DNA of 21,711 nucleotides from a virus. The position numbers were made by a program, and so were the translations under genes. Under the pieces are notes generated by a model. The model was not told where the DNA came from. It saw nothing but the letters and a program-made list of their open reading frames with translations, and did no database searches. Positions 15,920-21,711 of the stretch are shown here, piece after piece (the stretch's first letter is position 1; the number at the start of each line of letters is the position of its first letter). The stretch lies in IMG/VR virus record IMGVR_UViG_3300023109_000170, positions 1-21,711 of that record; one strand, written 5' to 3'.

Positions 15920-16644
15920 TGATCGTTAATGATGTTGCTCCACGCGTACAATACACTGCTACGGCAGGACAAACCGCGTTCTCCATCCCGTTTGAGTTCC
16001 TTGAAAACGATGATGTAACTGTTTTGCGCAATGGCGCTGTTATTACACGAGTGGCATCTCCATCAACGGCTGACGAATACAGCCTGATTGGGGTTGGCAG
16101 TTCTGGTGGCGGCTCTTGTTTGCTAGGTTCTGGCGCAACTCTTGCTGATGTCATTACGATCTACCGAACTATGGATTTTGCTCGAGCAACAGACTTTCCT
16201 GTTGGTGGCCCATTCTCTGTTGCTGCTCTCAATGAAGAGTTTGATAGCAACATGCTGCTGATGCGGCAGCTTGAAGAAGACTTTGTTCGCTCAATGCGAG
16301 TGCCAGTTACAGACCTATCTTCTGATCTGGTGATTCCAGATGTTAATACGCGTAAGAGCAAGTGGCTTGCTTTTGACATTAACGGTACGCCAATGGCTGT
16401 TGCTGAAAATGGACAAAGCGTTATCACTGGAATGGCTCGAGCGGTAACGCAATCAGATGTTACAGCCATTGAAGCTCAGACTGTTTTTACAATTAGCTAT
16501 GAAGTGGGCACTATTTTTGTGTCCGTTAATGGTTTAATTGTTCCTAAGTCTGACTATGCAGCTACAAATGGAAGCCAAGTTATTTTTACATATGGCTTAT
16601 CTGCTGGCGACACTGTATCTGTTATTCAACTGTCTGCATCGTAG
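15919..16644 (+). CDS. T7 gp17-type tail fibre adaptor (N-terminal domain protein)
   Basis: This encodes 241 aa from ATG 15919, which overlaps the previous stop as TAATG with AGGAGAAG upstream; the same frame is open further upstream but only inside the gp16-like gene. Residues 9-140 match the T7 tail-fibre N-terminal domain: 'QYTATAGQTAFSIPFEFL', 'VTVLRNGAVITR', 'ITIYRTMDFARATDFPVGG' and 'LNEEFDSNMLLMRQLEEDF'. That domain docks fibres to the tail. There is no long shaft or receptor-binding tip. The C-terminus (about 190-241) holds a second beta module, 'TVFTISYEVGTIFVSVNGLI' to 'SDYAATNGSQVIFTYG', a common phage fibre repeat. It probably links the tail to the separate spike encoded next. A firm family call; the adaptor role is inference. 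Confidence 0.9.
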   Translation: MIVNDVAPRVQYTATAGQTAFSIPFEFLENDDVTVLRNGAVITRVASPSTADEYSLIGVGSSGGGSCLLGSGATLADVITIYRTMDFARATDFPVGGPFSVAALNEEFDSNMLLMRQLEEDFVRSMRVPVTDLSSDLVIPDVNTRKSKWLAFDINGTPMAVAENGQSVITGMARAVTQSDVTAIEAQTVFTISYEVGTIFVSVNGLIVPKSDYAATNGSQVIFTYGLSAGDTVSVIQLSAS

Positions 16645-16653
16645 GGGTAATCT

Positions 16654-19329
16654 ATGACTTATTCGCAGAACCGAGCATTCGCTGAAAGCGGTACGGGCTT
16701 TCTTACTTGGAAACAGTACGGTGCGGTGGGCGATGGAACCACAGATGACACTGCCGCAATCAACGCCTGTCATGCGGCGGCTCACGGTGCTGGTTTGGCT
16801 GTTGAAATAGGCATTCCAAGTGTTAGCTATCGCATTACCAGCCCCATTAAAATCTATGATGGGTTTACTTTGCGTGGTTCTGGTCCTGATCAAAGCAAGA
16901 TATTTGCTGACAGGACAAATGGCTTTGTTATGGAAGACTCTCTGCCAAGCATGGATGGGCTTACTGGCGACTTTAATCTTGGCGGGTTTCTTCTGTTGGG
17001 CAACGATGATACGTCAACAGATGGCAATGATTATATTGGCATTCCGCTAGTTAGGACCACACGGTATTCTTTAACTCGCATTAACGTTCGCAAGTTTACT
17101 CAGTGTGTAACCGTTGATGGCAGTAGAAACACCGCCGGAACGTGGTACGGGAATGCACAGGGTTTAATACAGAACTGTGAGTTCACGACTGACAATGCTG
17201 CGCAGCAACAAAACCCCACCAACAACTATCCTGGCAAACTTGTTGAGGTTATTGCAGAAGCAAATGGCACTGGTGGTGCTGATGGCGTTTTGTTTTTAAG
17301 CAACAGAATTTATGCAGAAATTTTGGCGGCGACTGGATTGGATACTGGCAATGGTAGCACAACTACGTTTGCTCCGTTTACGGCATTACCAGCAAGTAAG
17401 TATGTAACTGCTGATAATCACGTTCTCGTTCAGTATGTATCGTCTGCCGGTGGCTCATTGCAGTCTTTAACCGCCGGTGTTGATTATACGATTGATCGTA
17501 CAACGAACCCGAACAATCCATCTTTTGATTTTTCTGCTGGCACAAGTCCATTAGGCGCGCCTGTTTCTGTATCATTGCTTTCGGATACTGGCGATGCGTC
17601 AACAAAATCATTCCGGCTTTCTGCTCGTCCAACCTTTCCTTCGGCTGATGGTGGTCGTGCTGTTGATGTTACCGTTGCTGGTTCTCCAAAGGTTGGCGGA
17701 ACAGATTATTCGGTTGTTGATTCAAACAATCGGACATTTACGTTTTTGCCCGCCGCAGTAACAACGGCGACAGATAAGGTTGCTTTGGTAGCAGGCGACA
17801 TTTCTTCTCTCAACTACGCAACTGATATTAGTTCACAAGGCACGGGTCGCTTGTGTCGGTTGTCTACGACAGGGACGCTGCCTGCTGGTTTGGCTGCCGC
17901 TACTGATTACTACATGGTGGTGGATGCTACGAACAATACGGTTCAGTTTGCATCTAGCTACAGCAATGCAACTGCTGGAACTCCAGTTGTCATTAACATT
18001 ACTGACCAGGGAACCGGTACACACACACTCGCAGTTCAAGATGCTGTAGAGTTTCTGTCCGCTCCGGCCGCTGCTGCTGCTATCGTTATTCTTAATACTA
18101 ATCTGCGATTCCGTTGGATTGATCCTAACGCTGAATCTTGCGTTACGCTCTGCCTTGGTGCGCAGCGTGTGAGTTTTATTTCAAACGTAATCGGCGGTGG
18201 TATCTATGGTATTGATTTTAATCAGGCGCGACGTTGCGTTGGCGTAGATAACTATTTCCAGCTTGGTGAGTATGCTGTTCGCTTTGGTCCTAACGCTGAA
18301 GAGAACACATTGTTAGGCTTTAGCTCACGAACGGACGCAACATTTATCTATGGCTTTGCTTTGGATGAAGCAGTTACTCCTACAAATGCTTATGATGAGT
18401 TTATTGCTCAAGCCTCTGCTGTCAGAGACTTTATGTATCTGAAAGAAAGCTACACAGAAGCAGATTCAGACGCATCTCGCATTCGCAAAAACAATGGCCA
18501 GCTACAATTAGATGCACTTAATGCTTCTGATAGCGTTCGGCTTGGTGTCGGCGGAGTGTCTCGCTATCTTGCATCAGGCAGTCCTGATCGTCATATGTTC
18601 TTCAATCAATCGGGCAGTGAGATTGCTCGGTTCAATGCCACTGGGTCTTTGATGATTGGCGCAACTGCGCTGACAGGAAGTGAAAAGCTTCACGTTAATG
18701 GTGATGTTGATATTACTGGCACGTTAACCGCTGCTACATTTACTCCGGTGCTTGGCAACATAACCATCGCTGGCAACACAATATCATCGACCAATACAAA
18801 CGGTGACATTATTCTTGACCCGAATGGAACGGGTGAAGTTCAGATCGATTCCAATGCTGTAGTAGAGGGAACCACAAATCTAAAAGGACACATTGATCTA
18901 GGCGAAAGCGGGTCTGCAATGCAGATTGAACACGCTGTTAACGATCAAAATGTTTTCATCTCTGGTGGCTCTAACTTTAATGCGGGTGCTGCGTTCTGGC
19001 TTTATGGCGGCACATCAGCTCAATTATCTCGAATGATCTTGGCTCAAGACGGCACGACTCGCCAGCGATTTGATTCTGATATTATGTTTTATAATGCGTC
19101 AGGCAGTGAGATTGCTCGGTTTGACGAGAGCGCAGCGGCATTGTTAGTTGGCGCGACATCGCCAATAGCAAGTGAAAAGCTAAGGGTAGATGGCGCTGTT
19201 GCTCTTGGCCTGGGTACACAAAATCTAGAAATCCTTGATGCTGGTACTGTCGGCGCTTCGCATGCAGGCTGGATTGAAGTTGAGATTGGTGGAGTGGTAC
19301 AGTATATCCAGACGTATACGAGTAAATAA
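16654..19329 (+). CDS. Tailspike with pectate-lyase-like beta-helix
   Basis: This encodes 891 aa. Residues about 15-60 carry 'LTWKQYGAVGDGTTDDTAAI', the standard opening of right-handed parallel beta-helix (pectate lyase 3-like) tailspikes, followed by 'YRITSPIKIYDGFTLRGSG'. Helix rungs resume near residues 480-550 ('RVSFISNVIGGGIYGIDFN'). Between them, about residues 229-462, lie beta-rich inserted modules, including 'CRLSTTGTLPAGLAAATDYY' to 'NITDQGTGTHTL', a known repeat style of phage fibres. The C-terminal half has two copies of an 'SGSEIARF...GSEKLHV' unit (about 648-689 and 811-851) and ends in 'GASHAGWIEVEIGGVVQYI', a frequent fibre terminus. It likely binds and may cut surface polysaccharide; catalytic residues cannot be assigned. 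AGGGG precedes ATG 16654, 9 bases after the adaptor. Confidence 0.9.
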   Translation: MTYSQNRAFAESGTGFLTWKQYGAVGDGTTDDTAAINACHAAAHGAGLAVEIGIPSVSYRITSPIKIYDGFTLRGSGPDQSKIFADRTNGFVMEDSLPSMDGLTGDFNLGGFLLLGNDDTSTDGNDYIGIPLVRTTRYSLTRINVRKFTQCVTVDGSRNTAGTWYGNAQGLIQNCEFTTDNAAQQQNPTNNYPGKLVEVIAEANGTGGADGVLFLSNRIYAEILAATGLDTGNGSTTTFAPFTALPASKYVTADNHVLVQYVSSAGGSLQSLTAGVDYTIDRTTNPNNPSFDFSAGTSPLGAPVSVSLLSDTGDASTKSFRLSARPTFPSADGGRAVDVTVAGSPKVGGTDYSVVDSNNRTFTFLPAAVTTATDKVALVAGDISSLNYATDISSQGTGRLCRLSTTGTLPAGLAAATDYYMVVDATNNTVQFASSYSNATAGTPVVINITDQGTGTHTLAVQDAVEFLSAPAAAAAIVILNTNLRFRWIDPNAESCVTLCLGAQRVSFISNVIGGGIYGIDFNQARRCVGVDNYFQLGEYAVRFGPNAEENTLLGFSSRTDATFIYGFALDEAVTPTNAYDEFIAQASAVRDFMYLKESYTEADSDASRIRKNNGQLQLDALNASDSVRLGVGGVSRYLASGSPDRHMFFNQSGSEIARFNATGSLMIGATALTGSEKLHVNGDVDITGTLTAATFTPVLGNITIAGNTISSTNTNGDIILDPNGTGEVQIDSNAVVEGTTNLKGHIDLGESGSAMQIEHAVNDQNVFISGGSNFNAGAAFWLYGGTSAQLSRMILAQDGTTRQRFDSDIMFYNASGSEIARFDESAAALLVGATSPIASEKLRVDGAVALGLGTQNLEILDAGTVGASHAGWIEVEIGGVVQYIQTYTSK
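18613..18632 (+). repeat. 20-bp direct repeat, copy 1 (spike C-terminal module)
   Basis: GGCAGTGAGATTGCTCGGTT is repeated exactly at 19102-19121. It encodes the GSEIARF core of a duplicated spike module, in the same reading frame in both copies. Perfect nucleotide identity within diverged flanks suggests recent duplication, recombination or local conversion. Confidence 0.85.
19102..19121 (+). repeat. 20-bp direct repeat, copy 2 (spike C-terminal module)
   Basis: This is the second exact copy of the repeat at 18613-18632, 489 bases downstream, a multiple of three, so recombination between copies would keep the frame and delete 163 residues. The surrounding module is alike in protein ('IMFYNASGSEIARF' against 'MFFNQSGSEIARF') but diverged in DNA. 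Confidence 0.85.
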
Positions 19330-19338
19330 GGAACGGCA

Positions 19339-19521
19339 ATGGCGCAGCTTACTGAGTCTGAGCTAGAAGAAATACGGCTTCTTATAGAGCAAGATAAAAA
19401 AGCACGGTATGCTGCTGCGTATGTAAGGCAGATTCTTCTTTATATTGCTGGCGTCATTGGCGCAATTGGTATTATATGGGCGGCATTCCGCGACCTTGTG
19501 AGAGTGTCCGGTTCTTCATAA
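19339..19521 (+). CDS. Single-helix membrane protein, candidate holin
   Basis: This encodes 60 aa with AAGGA six bases before ATG 19339. An acidic amphipathic N-terminus ('TESELEEIRLLIEQDKKARY') is followed by one transmembrane helix at about residues 28-49 ('QILLYIAGVIGAIGIIWAAF') and a short basic tail. Small proteins of this layout are common directly after fibre genes in podoviruses, in the place where T7 carries its holin gene 17.5 (67 aa, one helix). A holin or holin partner is plausible. A second holin-like gene lies at 20863, so which one times lysis is unresolved. It ends 12 bases before thyX, with the thyX Shine-Dalgarno in the gap. Confidence 0.7.
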   Translation: MAQLTESELEEIRLLIEQDKKARYAAAYVRQILLYIAGVIGAIGIIWAAFRDLVRVSGSS

Positions 19522-19533
19522 TGGAGGAAAGCC

Positions 19534-20184
19534 GTGTATGTATCAGTGCAGAGTTACTCACGCAGAGTAGGTGCCGCGCCGGGGAACACACTGGGCGATG
19601 ATATATGTTACTTTGCTAGGGTTTCTAATCCTACTTCTCAGGTCAGCGCCCTAAACAACGACAAGCTTCTTAATTATCTTCTTAAGCACAAGCATTTTTC
19701 GCCATTTGAAATGGCTACCATTTGCTGTCAGGTAGATACGACTCGGGATATAGCCCGCCAGATGCTAAGGCATCGGTCGTTTTCTTTCCAAGAGTTTAGC
19801 CAGCGTTATTCCGCCACCGAAACTAATGGGGATCGTCGCGAGGCGCGATTGCAAGACCACGTTAATCGTCAGAACAGTTTGGATACGGACGACGACAGCC
19901 TCATTGGATGGTGGAATGATGTTCAAGACAGCTTAATGGCATCGACCTTTGATGCTTATGATGCTGCTTTGAAAAAAGGTTTGGCCAAGGAAGTCGCTCG
20001 ATCAATCTTGCCAGAGGGCCTGACTTGGACCCGACTCTATATGAGTGGCTCTGTAAGATCATGGCTGCATTACATTGAGCTTCGAACTGATCCATCTACT
20101 CAAAAAGAACATCGGCAGTTGGCTCAAACAATAGCGCTTGCTATCGAGCCTGTGTTTCCCATGATTAGGGAGTTTGTTCAATGA
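19534..20184 (+). CDS. thyX: FAD-dependent thymidylate synthase ThyX
   Basis: This encodes 216 aa starting at GTG 19534 with GGAGG a few bases upstream. ThyX converts dUMP to dTMP using methylenetetrahydrofolate and NAD(P)H through FAD, and releases tetrahydrofolate rather than dihydrofolate. The defining RHRX7S motif is intact: R79-H80-R81 and S89, continuing 'QRYS'. 'KHFSPFEM' (residues 53-60) is the conserved H-x-S-P-F-E block. 'LTWTRLYMSGSVRSWLHY' (about 163-180) and 'IELRTD' supply the substrate-binding arginine region. Nothing key is missing, so the enzyme should be active. It lies between a membrane protein and lysis genes rather than with replication genes, and its TGA overlaps the next ATG by four bases. 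Confidence 0.97.
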   Translation: MYVSVQSYSRRVGAAPGNTLGDDICYFARVSNPTSQVSALNNDKLLNYLLKHKHFSPFEMATICCQVDTTRDIARQMLRHRSFSFQEFSQRYSATETNGDRREARLQDHVNRQNSLDTDDDSLIGWWNDVQDSLMASTFDAYDAALKKGLAKEVARSILPEGLTWTRLYMSGSVRSWLHYIELRTDPSTQKEHRQLAQTIALAIEPVFPMIREFVQ

Positions 20185-20420
20185 ACGTCGAGGTGGAGTC
20201 AGTAGATGATCGTCCGGGTCATGTAAAAATAACTATTCGCAATGCCCAGACCAATGGGATTAACGGAGCGACGATCCTGCAAGACGCGTCAATCATGCTG
20301 CCGTGGGCTATTGCTTCTCTTGTCATCCCGCAGATACATAGCGCCAGTGCGGTTGCACACCGGGCTGAAAATGAGGCGAAGGATGCCGAGATTTTAGCGA
20401 TGAAGGGATCTAAAATATGA
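20181..20420 (+). CDS. 79-aa hypothetical protein between thyX and endolysin
   Basis: The ATG overlaps the thyX stop (ATGA) and its own stop overlaps the endolysin start in the same way, so it is translated as part of a tightly coupled chain. The N-terminal half looks beta ('VEVESVDDRPGHVKITIRNA'). A moderately hydrophobic stretch 'ASIMLPWAIASLVIPQI' (about residues 36-52) could be a buried helix or a weak membrane segment, and a charged helix ends the protein ('ENEAKDAEILAM'). I do not recognise a family. Position suggests a lysis accessory, but ThyX-linked functions cannot be excluded. Confidence 0.75.
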   Translation: MNVEVESVDDRPGHVKITIRNAQTNGINGATILQDASIMLPWAIASLVIPQIHSASAVAHRAENEAKDAEILAMKGSKI

Positions 20421-20866
20421 GGTGGAAGTACAGTTCAACCTCTATGTTTAAGTTAAAAAGTTGTGACGCTCGTTTGCAGATGGTTGCTCATGTAGCTTTG
20501 CTTTTGTCTGAGGTAGATATCACCGTAGTGGAAGGGCATAGGTCTTCTCTTGAACAGCAAAAGTTATTTGCTCAAGGTCGGTCTGAGCCTGGAAACATTG
20601 TGACTTATGCCGACGGCGCAAATGTCAAAAGCAAACACAATTACAAACCATCTCAAGCGATAGACCTTGCTCCCTATGTTACCGGCAAAGGCATTGTCTG
20701 GGACTTGTCGGAAAACCTTGATAAATGGATAGCATTGAATGATGCTGTTCAAGAAGCCGCAAAGATTACTGCTGTTCCCATTGAGTGGGGCGGCGACTGG
20801 AAGTCTTTCAAAGACTATCCGCACTATCAATTAGCAGAGGATAACCACCAATGGATAAAGAAATGA
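20417..20866 (+). CDS. Endolysin: M15/VanY-type L-alanyl-D-glutamate-like peptidase
   Basis: This encodes 149 aa. Zinc-peptidase motifs are visible: 'SKHNYKPSQAIDLAPY' gives the S-x-H-x-x-x-x-x-A-x-D pattern with ligands H74 and D83, and 'EWGGDWKSFKDYPHYQL' gives the W-G-G-D-W block with D133 and the third ligand H136. This is the peptidase M15C type of phage endolysin that cuts peptide bonds in peptidoglycan stem peptides. No signal sequence or wall-binding domain is seen, so export would depend on a holin. Start and stop overlap the neighbours by four bases (ATGA). It precedes the holin-like and spanin-like genes, completing a lysis cassette. Confidence 0.9.
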   Translation: MRWKYSSTSMFKLKSCDARLQMVAHVALLLSEVDITVVEGHRSSLEQQKLFAQGRSEPGNIVTYADGANVKSKHNYKPSQAIDLAPYVTGKGIVWDLSENLDKWIALNDAVQEAAKITAVPIEWGGDWKSFKDYPHYQLAEDNHQWIKK

Positions 20867-21048
20867 AACTATTCTGGGCCAGCAAAACCCTTTGGGTAAA
20901 TGTTATCGCGGTTATTGCATCTATTACCGGTGCGTTGGGGCTGTTTGATCTGACCCCAGAACTGCAAGCAACAATCATTGGCGTGGTTATGGGCATCGTC
21001 AACATTGCCCTACGTTTTGTTACGGATAAAAAAGTTTCGTTAACATGA
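20863..21048 (+). CDS. Two-helix holin-like membrane protein
   Basis: Two membrane helices, 'LWVNVIAVIASITGALGLF' and 'TIIGVVMGIVNIALRFV', are separated by a short acidic turn ('DLTPELQA'), with charged ends ('TDKKVSLT'). This W-V-N...L-T-P-E-x-Q-A pattern is familiar from small phage holin-like proteins. I chose ATG 20863 (61 aa), whose ATGA overlap with the endolysin stop matches the other junctions here; an in-frame ATG at 20851 would give 65 aa but has no Shine-Dalgarno. Holins form lesions in the inner membrane that release endolysin. It may instead act as an antiholin to, or partner of, the one-helix protein at 19339. Confidence 0.8.
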   Translation: MKLFWASKTLWVNVIAVIASITGALGLFDLTPELQATIIGVVMGIVNIALRFVTDKKVSLT

Positions 21049-21278
21049 CTACCGCCTTCGTGATGTCTGTGATTACGGCACTATTAAAGATTAGTTTTTC
21101 CTGGGTAAATTATGCTAGGAATAAGAAGCTAATTGATATGGGTGAGGCAGCTTCTATGGCAAAGGGTTTGTCTAATGCTATTGGCGCAATGCAGCGCGCT
21201 CAGAAAATCCGTAATGGCATTTCTGTTATGCCTCGCAGTAGTGTCGATAACATCTTGCGCCCGCCATCAAAGCGATAG
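21045..21278 (+). CDS. i-spanin-like (Rz-type) protein
   Basis: This encodes 77 aa; the ATG overlaps the holin stop (ATGA). An N-terminal hydrophobic segment ('AFVMSVITALLKISFSWV', about residues 4-21) could anchor it in the inner membrane. A helical region follows ('MGEAASMAKGLSNAIGAM') and the basic end is 'VDNILRPPSKR', like the C-terminal R-P-P tails of many phage i-spanins. i-Spanins bridge to an outer-membrane lipoprotein partner to fuse membranes at lysis. The next gene, a lipoprotein, starts inside this one in another frame, which is the Rz/Rz1 arrangement. It is short for an Rz, so the call depends strongly on context. Confidence 0.65.
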   Translation: MTTAFVMSVITALLKISFSWVNYARNKKLIDMGEAASMAKGLSNAIGAMQRAQKIRNGISVMPRSSVDNILRPPSKR

Positions 21279-21432
21279 GAATGAAGATGCTCAAGCAAAA
21301 GCTGCTTGCTACATTTACCAGCCTATCTATCTTTTTGATGCTGACATTTCTTCGTTAAGTGATGCAGCAGCAAAGCAAATTGCAGCCCATAATTCTATTT
21401 GGGAAACGCTGTGCGGTGAAGGGAGCCTGTGA
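21175..21432 (+). CDS. o-spanin-like (Rz1-type) lipoprotein overlapping the i-spanin gene
   Basis: This encodes 85 aa from ATG 21175, with AAAGGG ending eight bases upstream. It overlaps the preceding gene by 104 nt in the +1 frame. Basic residues R10-K11, a hydrophobic stretch ('MAFLLCLAVVSITSC', residues 14-28) and the lipobox I-T-S-C28 predict a signal peptidase II lipoprotein. The mature part has 'ACYIYQPIYLFDADISSL' and 'AAAKQIAAHNSIWETLC', a Cys...P-I...L-(S/T)...T/A-x-x-Q-I-x-x-H-N...Cys pattern seen in Rz1-like prophage proteins. ATG 21133 and ATG 21214 are alternative starts; 21214 lacks positive charge before the hydrophobic core and lacks a Shine-Dalgarno. Probable outer-membrane spanin partner. 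Confidence 0.72.
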   Translation: MLLAQCSALRKSVMAFLLCLAVVSITSCARHQSDRNEDAQAKAACYIYQPIYLFDADISSLSDAAAKQIAAHNSIWETLCGEGSL

Positions 21433-21707
21433 TGGCAGCAAAAGCTAACAAGGCAAAGATGAAATGCAACGCGCCCAAGCGTACGCCAAGTCATCCAAAA
21501 AAATCACACATCGTTAAGGCTTGCTCTGGCGGCAAGGAAAAGATTATTCGCTTTGGCGAGCAGGGCGCTAAGACAGCAGGCAAACCAAAGGCTGGTGAGT
21601 CTAATAAGATGAAAAAAAAGCGGGCATCTTTTAAAGCCAGGCATAGAAAGAACATTGCCAAAGGCAAACTGTCTGCGGCCTACTGGGCAGACAAGGTGAA
21701 GTGGTAA
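21432..21707 (+). CDS. Lysine-rich conserved marine-phage protein (DUF6321-like)
   Basis: This encodes about 91 aa, extremely basic. Conserved-looking blocks are 'RTPSHPKKSHIVKACSGG', 'KEKIIRFGEQGAKTAGKP', 'MKKKRASFKARHRKNIAKG' and the end 'SAAYWADKVKW'. I recognise this sequence style from many marine phages of different tail types, where it is listed as a domain of unknown function. Nucleic-acid binding is suggested by charge only. I prefer ATG 21432, six bases after GGGAG, over GTG 21429; either overlaps the previous stop. Its TAA overlaps an ATG at 21707 (TAATG), so a further gene probably begins at the window edge. Confidence 0.85.
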   Translation: MAAKANKAKMKCNAPKRTPSHPKKSHIVKACSGGKEKIIRFGEQGAKTAGKPKAGESNKMKKKRASFKARHRKNIAKGKLSAAYWADKVKW

Positions 21708-21711
21708 TGGC

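Noticed and set aside
1-21711. tRNA genes, integrase/attachment sites, CRISPR arrays, insertion sequences and diversity-generating retroelement repeats.
   Set aside because: None seen by eye; coding density leaves almost no room, and the spike C-terminus shows no template/variable repeat pair or reverse transcriptase nearby.

Overview
The window is one uninterrupted, co-oriented late-gene block of a tailed bacteriophage with a short, T7-style tail (podovirus). All 22 supported genes lie on the + strand, most overlap or sit a few bases apart, and I found no convincing minus-strand gene, tRNA, IS element, CRISPR array or integrase. Base composition looks balanced (mid-40s % GC by eye) and start codons are preceded by ordinary Shine-Dalgarno motifs, so the host is a bacterium. 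A ThyX thymidylate synthase, a lysine-rich small protein of a type common in marine phages, and a T7-like tail and core with an HK97-type capsid point to a marine podovirus, perhaps near the HMO-2011 (SAR116 phage) kind of alphaproteobacterial virus. That placement is inference from protein style, not a database match.

Layout. (1) Packaging and head, 1-5752: terminase large subunit (5' end outside the window), a 68-aa protein, the portal, a Bbp19-like small protein, a scaffold, a GNAT acetyltransferase, a 140-nt structured leader, the major capsid protein and a small head (decoration-like) protein, closed by a strong rho-independent terminator at 5791-5823. (2) Tail and ejection core, 5845-15919: gp11-like and gp12-like tail tube/nozzle proteins, then gp14-, gp15- and gp16-like internal virion proteins. 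(3) Receptor binding, 15919-19329: a T7 gp17-type fibre adaptor followed by a separate 891-aa beta-helix tailspike. (4) Nucleotide metabolism and lysis, 19339-21432: a one-helix membrane protein, ThyX, a 79-aa unknown, an M15-type peptidase endolysin, a two-helix holin-like protein, and an i-spanin-like gene with an o-spanin-like lipoprotein gene overlapping it in another frame. (5) A lysine-rich 92-aa protein at the right edge, whose stop overlaps a probable further start at 21707.

Working together: terminase feeds DNA through the portal into a scaffolded capsid; the gp11/gp12 tail plugs the portal vertex; gp14-gp16 form the internal core ejected into the host envelope; adaptor and spike bind the surface; ThyX supplies dTMP; and holin, endolysin and spanins open the cell. 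The window is mostly canonical. The points most worth a second look are the capsid leader RNA with two mutually exclusive folds, the acetyltransferase inside the capsid operon, the out-of-frame spanin pair, ThyX embedded in the lysis operon, and beta-domain insertions in the spike and the gp12-like nozzle protein. I did not find a clearly new system such as a defence island or retroelement.
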